The notes beneath the pieces are model-generated. The model searched no databases. It was not told the origin of the DNA and saw nothing but the letters and a program-made list of their open reading frames with translations. DNA of 64,000 bases from an uncultured Actinobacillus sp. (GTDB lineage: Bacteria > Pseudomonadota > Gammaproteobacteria > Enterobacterales > Pasteurellaceae), in assembly GCF_945915845.1 (NCBI RefSeq), contig NZ_CAMEFX010000001.1:1-64000 (forward strand), written 5' to 3'. Both the position numbers and the translations under genes were made by a program. This document shows positions 46,790-57,221 of the stretch, in pieces; position 1 is the stretch's first letter; each line of letters opens with the position of its first letter.

Positions 46790-49153
46790 TTAGAATGAAC
46801 CACCAATGCTAAATTGGAATTGTTCAATATCATCTTCTTCATATTTTTTGAGTGGTTTAGCGTATGAGAATACCAAAGGACCAATTGGGGATTGCCATTG
46901 GAACGCCACACCTGCGGAAGAACGGATACGACTTGGATCACCATAATCCGGCAACATCGGGTAGCGTGATTTTTCTACATTAGACCATTTTGTATTCCAT
47001 AAACTTGCGGCATCAACGAATAATGATGTACGCACGCTGTTTTGGTTTTTATCCGCCACAAATGGGGTTGGAATAATAAATTCTGCACTGGCGGTTGCCA
47101 TCGCATTACCACCAATTACATCTCGACTTACTTGATCATAGTCACCGCTTTGTCCCATATAAATAGCATTTGGTCCGAAACCACCGTAAGAGAAACCACG
47201 AATGGTTCCGATACCACCTAAGTTATAGAGTTGGTAGAACGGCACGCGTTTACCATTTAGACCATCCGTATAAGCGGCACTAAATTTACCGGAAATAACC
47301 CATTTATGCTCACGATCTAATGGATAATAACCTTGAATATCTGTGCTTAATTTATAGTAGCGGTTGTCTGAACCCGGTGCAGTAACTACGCCGCCCACAT
47401 TAACTTTTACCCCTTTAGTTGGGAAATAACCACGGTTTAAGTTATTATAAATCCAACCGGCAGAAATCGTATAATCGTGGGTTTTAAACGTCCAGTCATC
47501 AAATTCCATAGACTCACGGTAAAGATCACGCGTGTATTCCGGGCTAATGTCTTTTAATTTATTATAAGTATAACCCGCACCAATATAGTAGGAGTTATTT
47601 TCATTCACCGGGAATCCTAAGGTTAAATTTAAGCCGTAAGTCGTACGTTTATAAGAGGCCACGTTATCGTCTGTGCCTGTATTATCATAGGTTTGATAGA
47701 ATACATTACCACCAAGACTGACTCCATCTTTGGTAAAGTATGGTTCGTTATAGCCTAAATCAACACTTGTCCCATAGTCGTTACGTGTTCCTGATACACT
47801 AATTGACGATCCCATCCCCAAGAAGTTATCTTGTTTTACACTCGTTTGATAGCTAAAACCACTTTCTGTACCGTAACCGATACCAAAGTTGATACTTCCC
47901 GTATTACGCTCTTTGACTTTATAAATCACATCAACTTCGTCATCCGTTCCTTTGACCGGCTCATTACGATATTCTACCGTTTCAAAGAAACCTGTACGGT
48001 CTAAACGTGTTTTACCTAACTCAACAAGTTGAGAGGATAACCAAGCCCCTTCTTGTTGGCGCATTTCTTGACGCAATGTGCTATCCGCGCTCACGGTATT
48101 GCCTTCAAAGCGAATTTGACGCACAGAATAACGGCGACCTGCATCTACAACATACGTAATTCCTACGGTTTTATTCACATCGTCAAAATCAGGCACCACA
48201 TTAACTTGTGCCGTAGCATAACCTTGCTCAGCTAATTTCGCTTTGATGCCGTTTTCAACAGAACTAATTTCCACACGACGGAAAGTATCATTCAAACGAA
48301 TACCGTCTAATAATGATTGCAACTCATTCTGCATACCGCCCACATTCCCCACGATACGCACACTATTGACCGTATATAATTCGCCTTCATTAACCGTAAT
48401 TTTAACACGCGCTTCGGTTTTCTCATCATTAAGTTGAACATCTGTCGCAGTAATTTGCGCTTTAGGATAACCACGATCTTGGTAGTAATTGGTGATGGTT
48501 TCTAAATCTTTACCAAATTGTTCTTGAGAAAATTTAGCACCGAACAATTTCCACCAAGCATCTTCCGAAAGCTCCATTTGATCGGCTAAGCGCGAACCTG
48601 AAAAGGCTTCGTTACCTTCAAATGTTAATTCTTTTAATTTAGCAACATCATTTTCTTTAATATTAATTTTAACTTCTGCGCGATTATTCGGTAAGGTATT
48701 CACCACAGGCTCAACTTTAGCATTATAACGACCGGTTGACGCATAATGTGATTCTAAACTTTCAGCAAAAGCCGTTAACTTCGCACGGTCAAGCACACTT
48801 CCTACTTTAAAACCATTATTATCCAGATTTTCTTTTAACGCTTCTGTTGGAATGGTGTCATTACCCGAAATAACCACATCCGCAATAATAGGCAATTGCA
48901 CCACAGAAATCGTTAACACATTACCATCACGAATAACTTGCACATCCTGATAGCCACGATGATAAAGTGTACGGACAATAGTCGCAATTTCTTCATCAGT
49001 TATACGCTTACCCAACTGAACAGGTAAACCGGCTAATACTTTACCTTCAGCCCCGGATTCCACGCCATCCACTCGAATATCTTGAACAACGAACGGTGCC
49101 GCATAAACACTGGTTGAACCCAATAATAAACTAGCAATTAAGAGTTTTTTCAT
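46790..49153 (-). CDS. bamA: Outer-membrane assembly protein BamA
   Basis: Core of the BAM complex that inserts beta-barrel proteins (including the adhesin of this window) into the outer membrane. It has 787 residues: signal peptide (cut after SVYA, residue 18), five POTRA domains up to about residue 420, and a 16-strand barrel. The barrel lid loop motif is present as IRGF in GTIRGFSYGGFGPNA, and the C-terminal strand ends QFQFSIGGSF with terminal Phe. In H. influenzae it is known as D15. It lies between rseP and skp. Confidence 0.97.
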   Translation of the reverse strand: MKKLLIASLLLGSTSVYAAPFVVQDIRVDGVESGAEGKVLAGLPVQLGKRITDEEIATIVRTLYHRGYQDVQVIRDGNVLTISVVQLPIIADVVISGNDTIPTEALKENLDNNGFKVGSVLDRAKLTAFAESLESHYASTGRYNAKVEPVVNTLPNNRAEVKINIKENDVAKLKELTFEGNEAFSGSRLADQMELSEDAWWKLFGAKFSQEQFGKDLETITNYYQDRGYPKAQITATDVQLNDEKTEARVKITVNEGELYTVNSVRIVGNVGGMQNELQSLLDGIRLNDTFRRVEISSVENGIKAKLAEQGYATAQVNVVPDFDDVNKTVGITYVVDAGRRYSVRQIRFEGNTVSADSTLRQEMRQQEGAWLSSQLVELGKTRLDRTGFFETVEYRNEPVKGTDDEVDVIYKVKERNTGSINFGIGYGTESGFSYQTSVKQDNFLGMGSSISVSGTRNDYGTSVDLGYNEPYFTKDGVSLGGNVFYQTYDNTGTDDNVASYKRTTYGLNLTLGFPVNENNSYYIGAGYTYNKLKDISPEYTRDLYRESMEFDDWTFKTHDYTISAGWIYNNLNRGYFPTKGVKVNVGGVVTAPGSDNRYYKLSTDIQGYYPLDREHKWVISGKFSAAYTDGLNGKRVPFYQLYNLGGIGTIRGFSYGGFGPNAIYMGQSGDYDQVSRDVIGGNAMATASAEFIIPTPFVADKNQNSVRTSLFVDAASLWNTKWSNVEKSRYPMLPDYGDPSRIRSSAGVAFQWQSPIGPLVFSYAKPLKKYEEDDIEQFQFSIGGSF

Positions 49154-49195
49154 TTTTAAATCACCTATAAAAGTGCGGTTAGTTTTTGCTGCGTT

Positions 49196-50524
49196 TTACA
49201 AACGCAAAAAATCATTGAATAAAGCAAAGGCAGTTAACGCTAACAACAAAGCCGCGCCAACTCGATAACATAATTCTTGCACCCGTTCTGAAACAGGTTT
49301 GCCTTTTATCCCTTCCACCGCCAAAAAGACTAAATGACCGCCATCTAGCACCGGCAATGGAAATAAATTCATCATACCCAAATTGACACTAATTAATGCC
49401 ATAAAGCTTAAGAATGCAATCAAACCAAAACTGGATGAAACACCCGCGCCCTTCGCGATAGAAATAGGGCCACTCAAATTACTGAGCGATAAATCCCCTG
49501 TAAATAACTTGCCGATGACTTTGACCGTCAACGCAGAAAGCTGCCACGTTTTCTCTACCCCTTTCCACAAGGCGTCAAGAATATCATATTTTAATTCAGT
49601 TCGATAGATTTCATTTATTGGCTCAACCACAGGAGCAATGCCGGCAAAATAGCGTCCGTCTTTCATTTCAGGCGTTAACGCGACAGTCAGCTCTTCCCCT
49701 TGTCGCAACACCTGTAAATCCAAGGTTCCACCTTGTTGAATACGATCAACCAACGCCTGCCAATCCACAGGTTGCCCATTTAAACGCAACAGCACATCAC
49801 CGACTTGCAAATCTGCACGTGCTGCCGGGGAATCTTTCACCACGGAAGCCAAGGTATTCGTCACTTTAGATGAAACCGGTTTAATCCCCAAAGAACCGAA
49901 AGCCGATTCTTTTTCAGGGTTAAAAGTCCAATTGCTCAAAGATAGCGTTTTTTCTTGGATACGATGTTCACCAAATGGCGCAACCGTTAAGGTCACTCGC
50001 TCATTCCCTAACTTGCTGGCGAGCAACAAATTAATACTTTCCCAATCATCGGTTTGCGTGCCATCAACCGCCAGGATTTGACTGTTGGGTGCAAGCTCTG
50101 CCATGGCGGCGATAGAATGAGGTTTTACTTCCCCAATCACCGGTTTAACACTCGGCATCCCCACCACGAAAATCACCCAATAGGCAAAAATCGCAAAAAT
50201 AAAATTCGCTAATGGACCTGCAGCAATAATAAAAGCGCGTTGCAACACGGTTTTGCTGTTAAAAGATTGGGATTTCAACTCAAGCGGCACTTCTTCCGTG
50301 CGTTCATCAAGCATTTTGACATAACCGCCCAAGGGAATCACCGATAAGGCAAATTCCGTTCCCTGTTTATCCGTGCGTTTCCATAACACTTTCCCAAAGC
50401 CAATAGAAAAACGATGCACTTTTACACCGCACTTTCGCGCCGCCCAAAAGTGTCCGAACTCATGCACAGAAACCAATACGCCAATAACAACAATAAATGA
50501 AACAAGCGACCACAAAAAGGACAT
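49196..50524 (-). CDS. rseP: Site-2 intramembrane metalloprotease RseP
   Basis: Inner-membrane zinc protease that completes cleavage of the anti-sigma factor RseA in the envelope stress response and clears signal-peptide remnants. It has 442 residues. The zinc motif HEFGH is at residues 21-25, and the distal NLFPLPVLDGGH gives the third ligand. Two PDZ domains lie between (for example DSPAARADLQVGDVLLRLNGQPV). It is located between cdsA and bamA, the usual order. Confidence 0.96.
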   Translation of the reverse strand: MSFLWSLVSFIVVIGVLVSVHEFGHFWAARKCGVKVHRFSIGFGKVLWKRTDKQGTEFALSVIPLGGYVKMLDERTEEVPLELKSQSFNSKTVLQRAFIIAAGPLANFIFAIFAYWVIFVVGMPSVKPVIGEVKPHSIAAMAELAPNSQILAVDGTQTDDWESINLLLASKLGNERVTLTVAPFGEHRIQEKTLSLSNWTFNPEKESAFGSLGIKPVSSKVTNTLASVVKDSPAARADLQVGDVLLRLNGQPVDWQALVDRIQQGGTLDLQVLRQGEELTVALTPEMKDGRYFAGIAPVVEPINEIYRTELKYDILDALWKGVEKTWQLSALTVKVIGKLFTGDLSLSNLSGPISIAKGAGVSSSFGLIAFLSFMALISVNLGMMNLFPLPVLDGGHLVFLAVEGIKGKPVSERVQELCYRVGAALLLALTAFALFNDFLRL

Positions 50525-50533
50525 TATTTTTCC

Positions 50534-51400
50534 TTATAACACAAAGAAATAGAAATAGCTGAAAAATGGAACTGCCGCGGTAAGGCTATCAACGCGATCT
50601 AACACACCGCCGTGTCCCGGAATTAAATTGCTGCTGTCTTTAATCCCCGCTTCGCGTTTGAACATACTTTCCGTTAAATCGCCCAACACCGAAATAGCCA
50701 CCGTTGCCGCAGAAAGTGCGGTTAAACTTTGAATATTTCCGCGCGTAAATAAGCTGTCTCCCGCAAAATGAATAAATAAAAACGCTAATACTGCTGCGGT
50801 TAAAACACCACCGATCACGCCTTCCCACGTTTTCCCCGGCGATACTTTCGGCGCCAGTTTGTGTTTACCTAATGCGCGGCCGGCAAAATACGCACCACTA
50901 TCTGCCGCCCAAACTAAAATAAAGACATAAAGCAAGAGTTGTACACCATGCAACGCATCTGACACATAATTATCCAAACGCAAACTTAACACACCAATTA
51001 CAAAAGGAATGAGAGTGTGAAAGGCAAAAATCGCCTGCAAGATCGGGGATTTACCCCATAATTTCGCCGATGTCGGATAGCTCACCACCAGCAAAAATGC
51101 CACGCCCCACCAAACCACAGCACCTAATAAAATCGGCTCGGCATGAGATTGGAAGACACGCCCGGCATTTAAATAATCCGCTTCGCTGAAAATCCATAAA
51201 AATAGAAATGCCGCCGCAACAACGGTGATTACAGCGCGCCAAAAGAAGGCTTTAACACGCGCAAATTGTGTCCATTCCCAAACACCCAATGTTGCCACCG
51301 CGCCTATCGCCAAAGCGAAATAGAATGGCGAAAATAAAAATAAAGCCGCACAAACGATTGCAATTAATACAATGGCAGATAAAACTCGTTCTTTAAGCAA
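50534..51400 (-). CDS. cdsA: Phosphatidate cytidylyltransferase
   Basis: Inner-membrane enzyme that makes CDP-diacylglycerol, the precursor of all phospholipids. The best start is TTG at 51400 (LKERVLSAIV), because AAGGAG lies 7 bases upstream and this gives 288 residues, as in H. influenzae; the open frame goes 56 codons further into uppS. It has about eight membrane segments and the family signature KVSPGKTWEGVIGG...DLTESMFKREAGIKDSS near the C-terminus. The start lies 10 bases after the uppS stop. Confidence 0.95.
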   Translation of the reverse strand: MLKERVLSAIVLIAIVCAALFLFSPFYFALAIGAVATLGVWEWTQFARVKAFFWRAVITVVAAAFLFLWIFSEADYLNAGRVFQSHAEPILLGAVVWWGVAFLLVVSYPTSAKLWGKSPILQAIFAFHTLIPFVIGVLSLRLDNYVSDALHGVQLLLYVFILVWAADSGAYFAGRALGKHKLAPKVSPGKTWEGVIGGVLTAAVLAFLFIHFAGDSLFTRGNIQSLTALSAATVAISVLGDLTESMFKREAGIKDSSNLIPGHGGVLDRVDSLTAAVPFFSYFYFFVL

Positions 51401-51410
51401 AAGTAACTCC

Positions 51411-52130
51411 TTATTCAGAACCGCCAAAACGGCGCTCACGTTGTTGGAAAGCAAAAACTGCTCGGTTAAATTCTTCTTCGTTAAAATCAGGCCATAGCAC
51501 ATCGGTGAAATACAGCTCGGCATAGGCAATTTGCCAAAGCAAAAAATTACTAATCCGTTGTTCACCACTGGTACGAATTAATAAATCCACGGGGGGTTGC
51601 GCTTTTGTGACCAACATCTGTTGAAAAAGTTCTTCATTAATTTGTTCCGGTGCTAACTCACCGGCTTTAACTTGCCCGGCCAATTTTTGAGTAGCCTGCA
51701 AAATATCCCAACAACCACCATAGTTTGCCGCGATATTCACCGTCAGTGCGGTGTTATTTTCCGTTAATTTTTCTGCTTTGGCGATTTTCTCTTGCAGCTT
51801 ATCGCTAAACTTCGATTTATCACCTAAAATCAATAACTTAATATTATTTTTATGCAACTTCTTCACTTCACGATCTAAGGCTTGCATAAATAATGTCATT
51901 AAGGCGGAAACTTCCGCTTCAGGGCGGTTCCAGTTTTCGCTACTAAAGGCATATAAGGTTAAGGATTGCACCCCAATTTGGCGGGCATAAGACACGGATC
52001 TACGCACTGCTTTCACACCATTGGTATGACCAAAAACACGCATTTTCCCTTGTTGTTTTGCCCAGCGACCATTGCCATCCATAATAATGGCAACATGCTT
52101 CGGAATATTATTTGGATTGAGTTCGTTCAT
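51411..52130 (-). CDS. uppS: Undecaprenyl diphosphate synthase
   Basis: Cis-prenyltransferase that makes undecaprenyl diphosphate, the lipid carrier used by MraY and MurG. It has 239 residues. The catalytic aspartate is Asp18 in [12 protein letters not shown], followed by [11 protein letters not shown] and [15 protein letters not shown]. First gene of the minus-strand envelope cluster, divergent from dapF. Confidence 0.97.
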   Translation of the reverse strand: MNELNPNNIPKHVAIIMDGNGRWAKQQGKMRVFGHTNGVKAVRRSVSYARQIGVQSLTLYAFSSENWNRPEAEVSALMTLFMQALDREVKKLHKNNIKLLILGDKSKFSDKLQEKIAKAEKLTENNTALTVNIAANYGGCWDILQATQKLAGQVKAGELAPEQINEELFQQMLVTKAQPPVDLLIRTSGEQRISNFLLWQIAYAELYFTDVLWPDFNEEEFNRAVFAFQQRERRFGGSE

Positions 52131-52239
52131 TTTTTCTCAAAACAGTCAAAAATCAACCGCACTTATTGGCGGCCAGTAATGAGCAGAAATATAGCATAAG
52201 CCCCGATTACTGTCATTGTCTTTTACGATGATCCGCTTA

Positions 52240-52268
52240 TTTACTCATCTTAAATAGCACACTATAAT
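52240..52268 (+). promoter_or_regulatory. Predicted sigma-70 promoter of dapF
   Basis: TTTACT (52240-52245) and a perfect TATAAT (52263-52268) are separated by 17 bases, 34 bases before the dapF ATG. Confidence 0.7.
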
Positions 52269-52302
52269 GCCCAAATACTTTTCTTTGATATAGGACGGAA
52301 AA

Positions 52303-53127
52303 ATGCAGTTTTCCAAAATGCACGGATTAGGCAACGATTTTGTCGTGGTTGATGCAGTAACCCAAAATTTATTCTTCCCTGAAGAGGTCATCAAAAAACT
52401 CGCCGATCGCCATCGTGGTATTGGCTTCGACCAATTACTCATCGTTGAACCACCCTACGATCCTGATCTCGATTTTCACTACCGCATATTTAATGCTGAT
52501 GGTAGCGAAGTTTCCCAATGTGGCAACGGCGCACGTTGTTTCGCCCGTTTCGTTACCATGAAAGGCTTAACCAATAAAAAAGACATCGCAGTAAGCACCG
52601 CTAAAGGCCGTATGATTTTAACGGTTAAAGATGACGGCATGATCCGTGTCAATATGGGCGAACCCATTTGGGAACCGAGTAAAATCCCTTTTATTGCCAA
52701 TAAATTTGAAAAAAATTACATTCTTCGCACTGACATTCAAACCGTCCTTTGCGGCGCAGTTTCTATGGGCAATCCGCATTGTGTCGTGCAAGTAGATAAT
52801 ATTGACACCGCCAACGTAGAAGAACTTGGACCATTACTTGAAAATCACGAACGTTTCCCAGAACGAGTAAATGCAGGCTTTATGCAGATTATTAACCGTA
52901 ATCACATCAAACTACGAGTTTATGAACGTGGTGCTGGTGAAACACAAGCCTGCGGAAGCGGAGCTTGTGCTGCTGCGGCTGTTGGTATTATGCAAGGATT
53001 GCTTGATAACACAGTTCAAGTGGATTTACCTGGTGGCTCTCTCACTATTGAATGGGCTGGAGAAGGACAACCGTTGTATATGACAGGTGATGCGACTCAT
53101 ATTTATGATGGCGTAATTAAACTCTAA
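52303..53127 (+). CDS. dapF: Diaminopimelate epimerase
   Basis: Cofactor-free racemase that converts LL- to meso-diaminopimelate, needed for lysine and for the third stem-peptide residue added by MurE. At 274 residues it has the usual length. The two active-site cysteines are in SQCGNGARC and [11 protein letters not shown]. In E. coli dapF lies next to xerC and yigB; here an L-lactate module is placed between them. Confidence 0.97.
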   Translation: MQFSKMHGLGNDFVVVDAVTQNLFFPEEVIKKLADRHRGIGFDQLLIVEPPYDPDLDFHYRIFNADGSEVSQCGNGARCFARFVTMKGLTNKKDIAVSTAKGRMILTVKDDGMIRVNMGEPIWEPSKIPFIANKFEKNYILRTDIQTVLCGAVSMGNPHCVVQVDNIDTANVEELGPLLENHERFPERVNAGFMQIINRNHIKLRVYERGAGETQACGSGACAAAAVGIMQGLLDNTVQVDLPGGSLTIEWAGEGQPLYMTGDATHIYDGVIKL

Positions 53128-53409
53128 AACGTAAATGTGAAAAGTGCGGTGAAATTTCGCCGTTCTTTTTACACTAAATTAACATTTCCCTCGCTACACT
53201 AATGTAAAACTCTCATTTTACTTTATTCTTTCTATGCCTTTTCACCATATATCTCAACAAATATTATAATCTTTCAAATAAGTTAATAACCTGGTCAAGT
53301 AAAATTCATATTTTTTGTGATCAAATTCAAATATTTACAATATTTTTGTATTTTTTTAACAAATTTTAAATACAATACATAGTAATTTTACAACCACTAG
53401 GAATTTTTT

Positions 53410-55005
53410 ATGGCTTTTGCACTTAGTATTTTTCCAATTATTCTTTTAATTTACCTTATGGTAAAACGTAATGCCTTACCTTCTTATGTTGCATTACCTT
53501 GGATTGCTGTTGTTGTTTTGATGATCCATCTAGCCTATTTCGGCACAGATATCGCAACAATTAGCGCAAACGTTACTGCAAGTATTGTGGCGGTACAAAC
53601 GCCAATTACTGTTATTTTTGGGGCAATTTTATTTAACAAATTCTCAGAAATGTCTGGTGTAACCAATGTATTACGTCGCTGGCTAGGGAATATTAACCCG
53701 AACCCTGTCGCACAGCTTATGATTATCGGTTGGGCATTTGCCTTTATGATTGAAGGTGCAAGTGGTTTCGGTACACCAGCTGCAATTGCTGCCCCTATTT
53801 TAGTTGGTTTAGGCTTTAACCCAATTAAAGTCGCCATTCTCGCATTAATTATGAACTCAGTGCCTGTTTCATTTGGTGCAGTAGGTACACCAACTTGGTT
53901 CGGTTTTGGTCCACTGAAATTAGGTGAAAATGAAATTCTAACGATAGGTTCAATGACTGCCTTAATCCATAGTATCGCGGCCTTTATTATCCCGCTCATG
54001 GCATTACGCGTTATCGTAAGTTGGAAAGAAATTCGCCAAAATCTTATGTTTATTTACATTAGTGTTTTTGGCTGTGTTGTTCCTTATTTAATAATTGCTC
54101 AGTTTAACTATGAATTTCCAGCATTAGTCGGTGGGGCAATTGGTTTACTCATTTCAGTTTTCGCAGCGAACCGCAATATTGGCTTAGTAAAAATGGAAAA
54201 TCATTTGGATAGCAATGCAGTCACAACATCCCAAGTTATAAAAGCATTACTACCAACAGGTATGTTGATTTCTATTTTAATCATCACACGTATTCAACAA
54301 TTACCATTCAAAGCTTGGATGAATGATACAACGACATGGTTTACAACACGTATTGGTTCATTGGGCGATTTTGAAATCAGTCATGGTTTAGTATTCAGTT
54401 TGAAAAATATTTTTGATACCCATGTGAATGCGAGTTATAAATTACTTTATGTACCAGCATTTATTCCATTTGTTATCACAGTACTCATTGTGATTCCACT
54501 ATTCAGTATGACCTTCAAGCAAACAAGAGAAATTTTTGGTGACAGTTTACGTCGCACTAAAAATCCATTTATTGCTTTAGTCGGTGCACTTATCATGGTA
54601 AATCTCATGCTTGTTGGTGGAGACGCATCAATGGTAAAAACTATCGGTAAAACTTTTGCTGAAACCACTGGTGAACATTGGACATGGTTCTCATCTTATC
54701 TCGGTGCAGTGGGAGCATTTTTCTCTGGTTCAAATACTGTTTCAAATTTAACGTTTGGTAGTGTGCAATTATCTACTGCAGAAATTACAGGATTATCGAC
54801 CGCACTTGTACTTGCTTTACAATCTGTAGGCGGCGCTATGGGGAATATGGTCTGTATCAATAATATCGTGGCCGTCTCTTCTGTACTTGGTACTAATAAC
54901 CAAGAAGGCAATATCATCAAGCAAACTGTATTACCAATGTTTGTGTATGGCATAATTGCGGCACTTGTTGCACTATTTATTATTCCGTTATTCTTTAACG
55001 TATAA
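53410..55005 (+). CDS. lldP: L-lactate permease
   Basis: Polytopic lactate:proton symporter of the LctP family, 531 residues with about 12-13 membrane segments. Characteristic stretches are AFMIEGASGFGTPAAIAAPILVGLG, SVPVSFGAVGTPTWFGFG and SGSNTVSNLTFGSVQ. It begins the lactate-use operon with lutABC. The 282-base upstream region is very AT-rich; at 53316-53331 it has TGTGA-TCAAAT-TCAAA, a partial CRP site, which would fit carbon regulation. No lldR regulator gene is nearby. Confidence 0.95.
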   Translation: MAFALSIFPIILLIYLMVKRNALPSYVALPWIAVVVLMIHLAYFGTDIATISANVTASIVAVQTPITVIFGAILFNKFSEMSGVTNVLRRWLGNINPNPVAQLMIIGWAFAFMIEGASGFGTPAAIAAPILVGLGFNPIKVAILALIMNSVPVSFGAVGTPTWFGFGPLKLGENEILTIGSMTALIHSIAAFIIPLMALRVIVSWKEIRQNLMFIYISVFGCVVPYLIIAQFNYEFPALVGGAIGLLISVFAANRNIGLVKMENHLDSNAVTTSQVIKALLPTGMLISILIITRIQQLPFKAWMNDTTTWFTTRIGSLGDFEISHGLVFSLKNIFDTHVNASYKLLYVPAFIPFVITVLIVIPLFSMTFKQTREIFGDSLRRTKNPFIALVGALIMVNLMLVGGDASMVKTIGKTFAETTGEHWTWFSSYLGAVGAFFSGSNTVSNLTFGSVQLSTAEITGLSTALVLALQSVGGAMGNMVCINNIVAVSSVLGTNNQEGNIIKQTVLPMFVYGIIAALVALFIIPLFFNV

Positions 55006-55066
55006 GATTATTTCCGCACGCTTAGTTGACTTAAGGTGCGGATCTCTTTTCTCATTTGGAGTGACT

Positions 55067-55807
55067 ATGAACGTTAATTTTTACGTTACTTGTATCGCTG
55101 ACATCGTAAAAGGCGGTGTAGCAAAAAATACGGTATTACTGCTCGAAAAGCTCGGTTGTAATGTCGTGTTCCTTGAAAAACAGGGCTGTTGTGGTCAACC
55201 GGCTATCAATAGCGGCTATGCAAAACAAGCCATCCCTGGGATGAAAAGCCTTGTCGAAACTTTTGAAGTGAATGATTATCCTATCGTAGCCCCGGCAGGC
55301 TCTTGCGTTTACGCCATAAAAAATTATCCTGAATACTTTGAACGCTTTGGTGAACCACAATGGGCAGAGCGTGCTCAAAAAGTTGCCGATCGCTTTCATG
55401 ATCTTACTGACTTTATCGTCAATGTCCTTAAAGTGGAAAATGTCGGCGCACGTTTAACTGGTAAAGCCGTCTACCATCCATCTTGTAGTCTCACTCGCAA
55501 ATTAGGTATTGTTCAAGAGCCTTTAACATTATTACAAAACGTTAAAGGTTTACAGTTACTGCCAATTCATAATCAACAGACTTGCTGTGGTTTTGGCGGA
55601 ACGTTTTCCGTGAAAATGGCGGAAATTTCAGGCGAAATGGTGACTGAAAAAGTGGTAAATATTAGTGACGTAGAGCCTGATTATTTAGTTGGTGCTGATG
55701 TTAGCTGCTTAATGAATATTGCAGGACGTTTAAGCCGAGAAGGCAAAAATGTCAAAGTGATGCATATTGCCGAAGTATTAATGCAAGATGAGCAAGGAGT
55801 GAACTAA
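55067..55807 (+). CDS. lutA: L-lactate dehydrogenase complex subunit LutA
   Basis: CCG-domain protein (246 residues from ATG at 55067, with TGGAG upstream; the open frame extends 37 codons into lldP). It is related to E. coli YkgE. Two cysteine-rich CCG motifs are visible: LEKQGCCGQPA near 45 and NQQTCCGFGGTFS near 172, typical of iron-sulfur (CCG) domains in heterodisulfide-reductase-like and LutA proteins. It works with LutB and LutC to oxidise L-lactate to pyruvate. Confidence 0.94.
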   Translation: MNVNFYVTCIADIVKGGVAKNTVLLLEKLGCNVVFLEKQGCCGQPAINSGYAKQAIPGMKSLVETFEVNDYPIVAPAGSCVYAIKNYPEYFERFGEPQWAERAQKVADRFHDLTDFIVNVLKVENVGARLTGKAVYHPSCSLTRKLGIVQEPLTLLQNVKGLQLLPIHNQQTCCGFGGTFSVKMAEISGEMVTEKVVNISDVEPDYLVGADVSCLMNIAGRLSREGKNVKVMHIAEVLMQDEQGVN

Positions 55808-55808
55808 G

Positions 55809-57221
55809 ATGTCTTTGAAAACTAGTGAGTTACCATTTAAACAACGCGTTGAAAAGCAAGTTCACAATGAAATTATGCGCCGTGCGGTAATCAAAGCACA
55901 AGAAACTATTGGCGCAAACCGCCAAAAAATGGTGGATGAACTCGGGCATTGGGAAGAATGGCGTGATCTGGCAAAACAAATTCGTAACCATGTATTAGCC
56001 AATCTTGATGCCTATTTATATCAATTAAGTGAAAAAGTAGAGCAAAATGGCGGACATGTTTTCTTTGCAGAAACCGCAGAAGAAGCCAATGATTATATTC
56101 TCCGCGTTGCTCGCGAAAAAAATGCGAAAAAAATTGTTAAATCAAAATCTATGGTCACCGAAGAAATCGGGATGAACCATATTTTAGAAAAAGACGGCAT
56201 TAAAGTCGTTGAAACAGATTTAGGCGAGTATTTGTTACAAATCGTAGGTGATAAACCGTCTCACATTGTTGTACCTGCTATTCATAAAGATCGCCATCAA
56301 ATCCGTAAAGAATTACATGAAAAATTAGGTTATAACGGGACTGAAAAACCAGAAGAAATGACAGCGTTCATCCGCCAAGTTATCCGAAAAGATTTCTTGG
56401 AGGCTGATATTGGCATTAGCGGCTGTAACTTTGCCGTGGCTGAAACGGGGTCTTGCTGTTTAGTCACGAACGAAGGTAACTTACGCCTTGCAACTACTGT
56501 ACCTAAAACGCATATTGCCGTCATGGGTATGGAACGTATTGCGCCGACGTTCCAAGAAGTGGACGTGTTAATTACGATGCTTTGTCGCAGTGCCGTTGGG
56601 GCAAAATTAACAGGTTACAATACTTGGTTAACAGGCCCACGCCTTGAAGGCGAAACAGATGGTCCTGAAGAATTTCATTTAGTGATTGTCGATAATGGTC
56701 GTTCTCAAATTCTTGAAAGTGAATTTAAAGAAGTATTACGCTGCATTCGCTGTGGTGCTTGCTTAAATACTTGTCCGGCTTACCGTCAAATTGGCGGTCA
56801 TGGCTATGGTTCAATTTATCCCGGTCCTATTGGTGCCGTTATTTCACCATTACTTGGCGGTTATGAAGACTTTAAAGAATTGCCATATGCATGTTCATTA
56901 TGCTCCGGCTGTAACAGTGTTTGCCCAGTAAAAATCCCTTTAGCACAACTTATTTTACGCCACCGCGAAAATATCGCTCAGTCAGGGTTAACACCATTAG
57001 CAGAGCGCATTTCCATCAAAGGTTTTAACTTTGCCAATGCCCATCCAGCAATTTGGGATAGCAGTGTCAAAATTGGGGCTAAATTAGCAGGAAAATTTAT
57101 CAAAAATGGCAAATCACCTATTCAAGCCGGTGCACTCGCAGAATGGACAAAAGCACGTGATTTACCACAACCAGAGGGTGAAAGTTTCCGTACATGGTTT
57201 GCTAATCGGGGGAAAAATTAA
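55809..57221 (+). CDS. lutB: L-lactate dehydrogenase complex iron-sulfur subunit LutB
   Basis: 470-residue protein related to YkgF. The N-terminal part is LUD-type (VETDLGEYLLQIVGDKPSHIVVPAIHK), and two 4Fe-4S motifs follow near residue 312 (CIRCGACLNTCP) and near 361 (CSLCSGCNSVCP). It starts 1 base after the lutA stop and overlaps lutC at TAATG, so the three subunits are tightly coupled. Confidence 0.95.
   Translation: MSLKTSELPFKQRVEKQVHNEIMRRAVIKAQETIGANRQKMVDELGHWEEWRDLAKQIRNHVLANLDAYLYQLSEKVEQNGGHVFFAETAEEANDYILRVAREKNAKKIVKSKSMVTEEIGMNHILEKDGIKVVETDLGEYLLQIVGDKPSHIVVPAIHKDRHQIRKELHEKLGYNGTEKPEEMTAFIRQVIRKDFLEADIGISGCNFAVAETGSCCLVTNEGNLRLATTVPKTHIAVMGMERIAPTFQEVDVLITMLCRSAVGAKLTGYNTWLTGPRLEGETDGPEEFHLVIVDNGRSQILESEFKEVLRCIRCGACLNTCPAYRQIGGHGYGSIYPGPIGAVISPLLGGYEDFKELPYACSLCSGCNSVCPVKIPLAQLILRHRENIAQSGLTPLAERISIKGFNFANAHPAIWDSSVKIGAKLAGKFIKNGKSPIQAGALAEWTKARDLPQPEGESFRTWFANRGKN

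Noticed and set aside
53316..53331. CRP-like site upstream of lldP
   Set aside because: Only one half site is perfect (TGTGA), the other is TCAAA; too weak in such AT-rich DNA to list as a feature.
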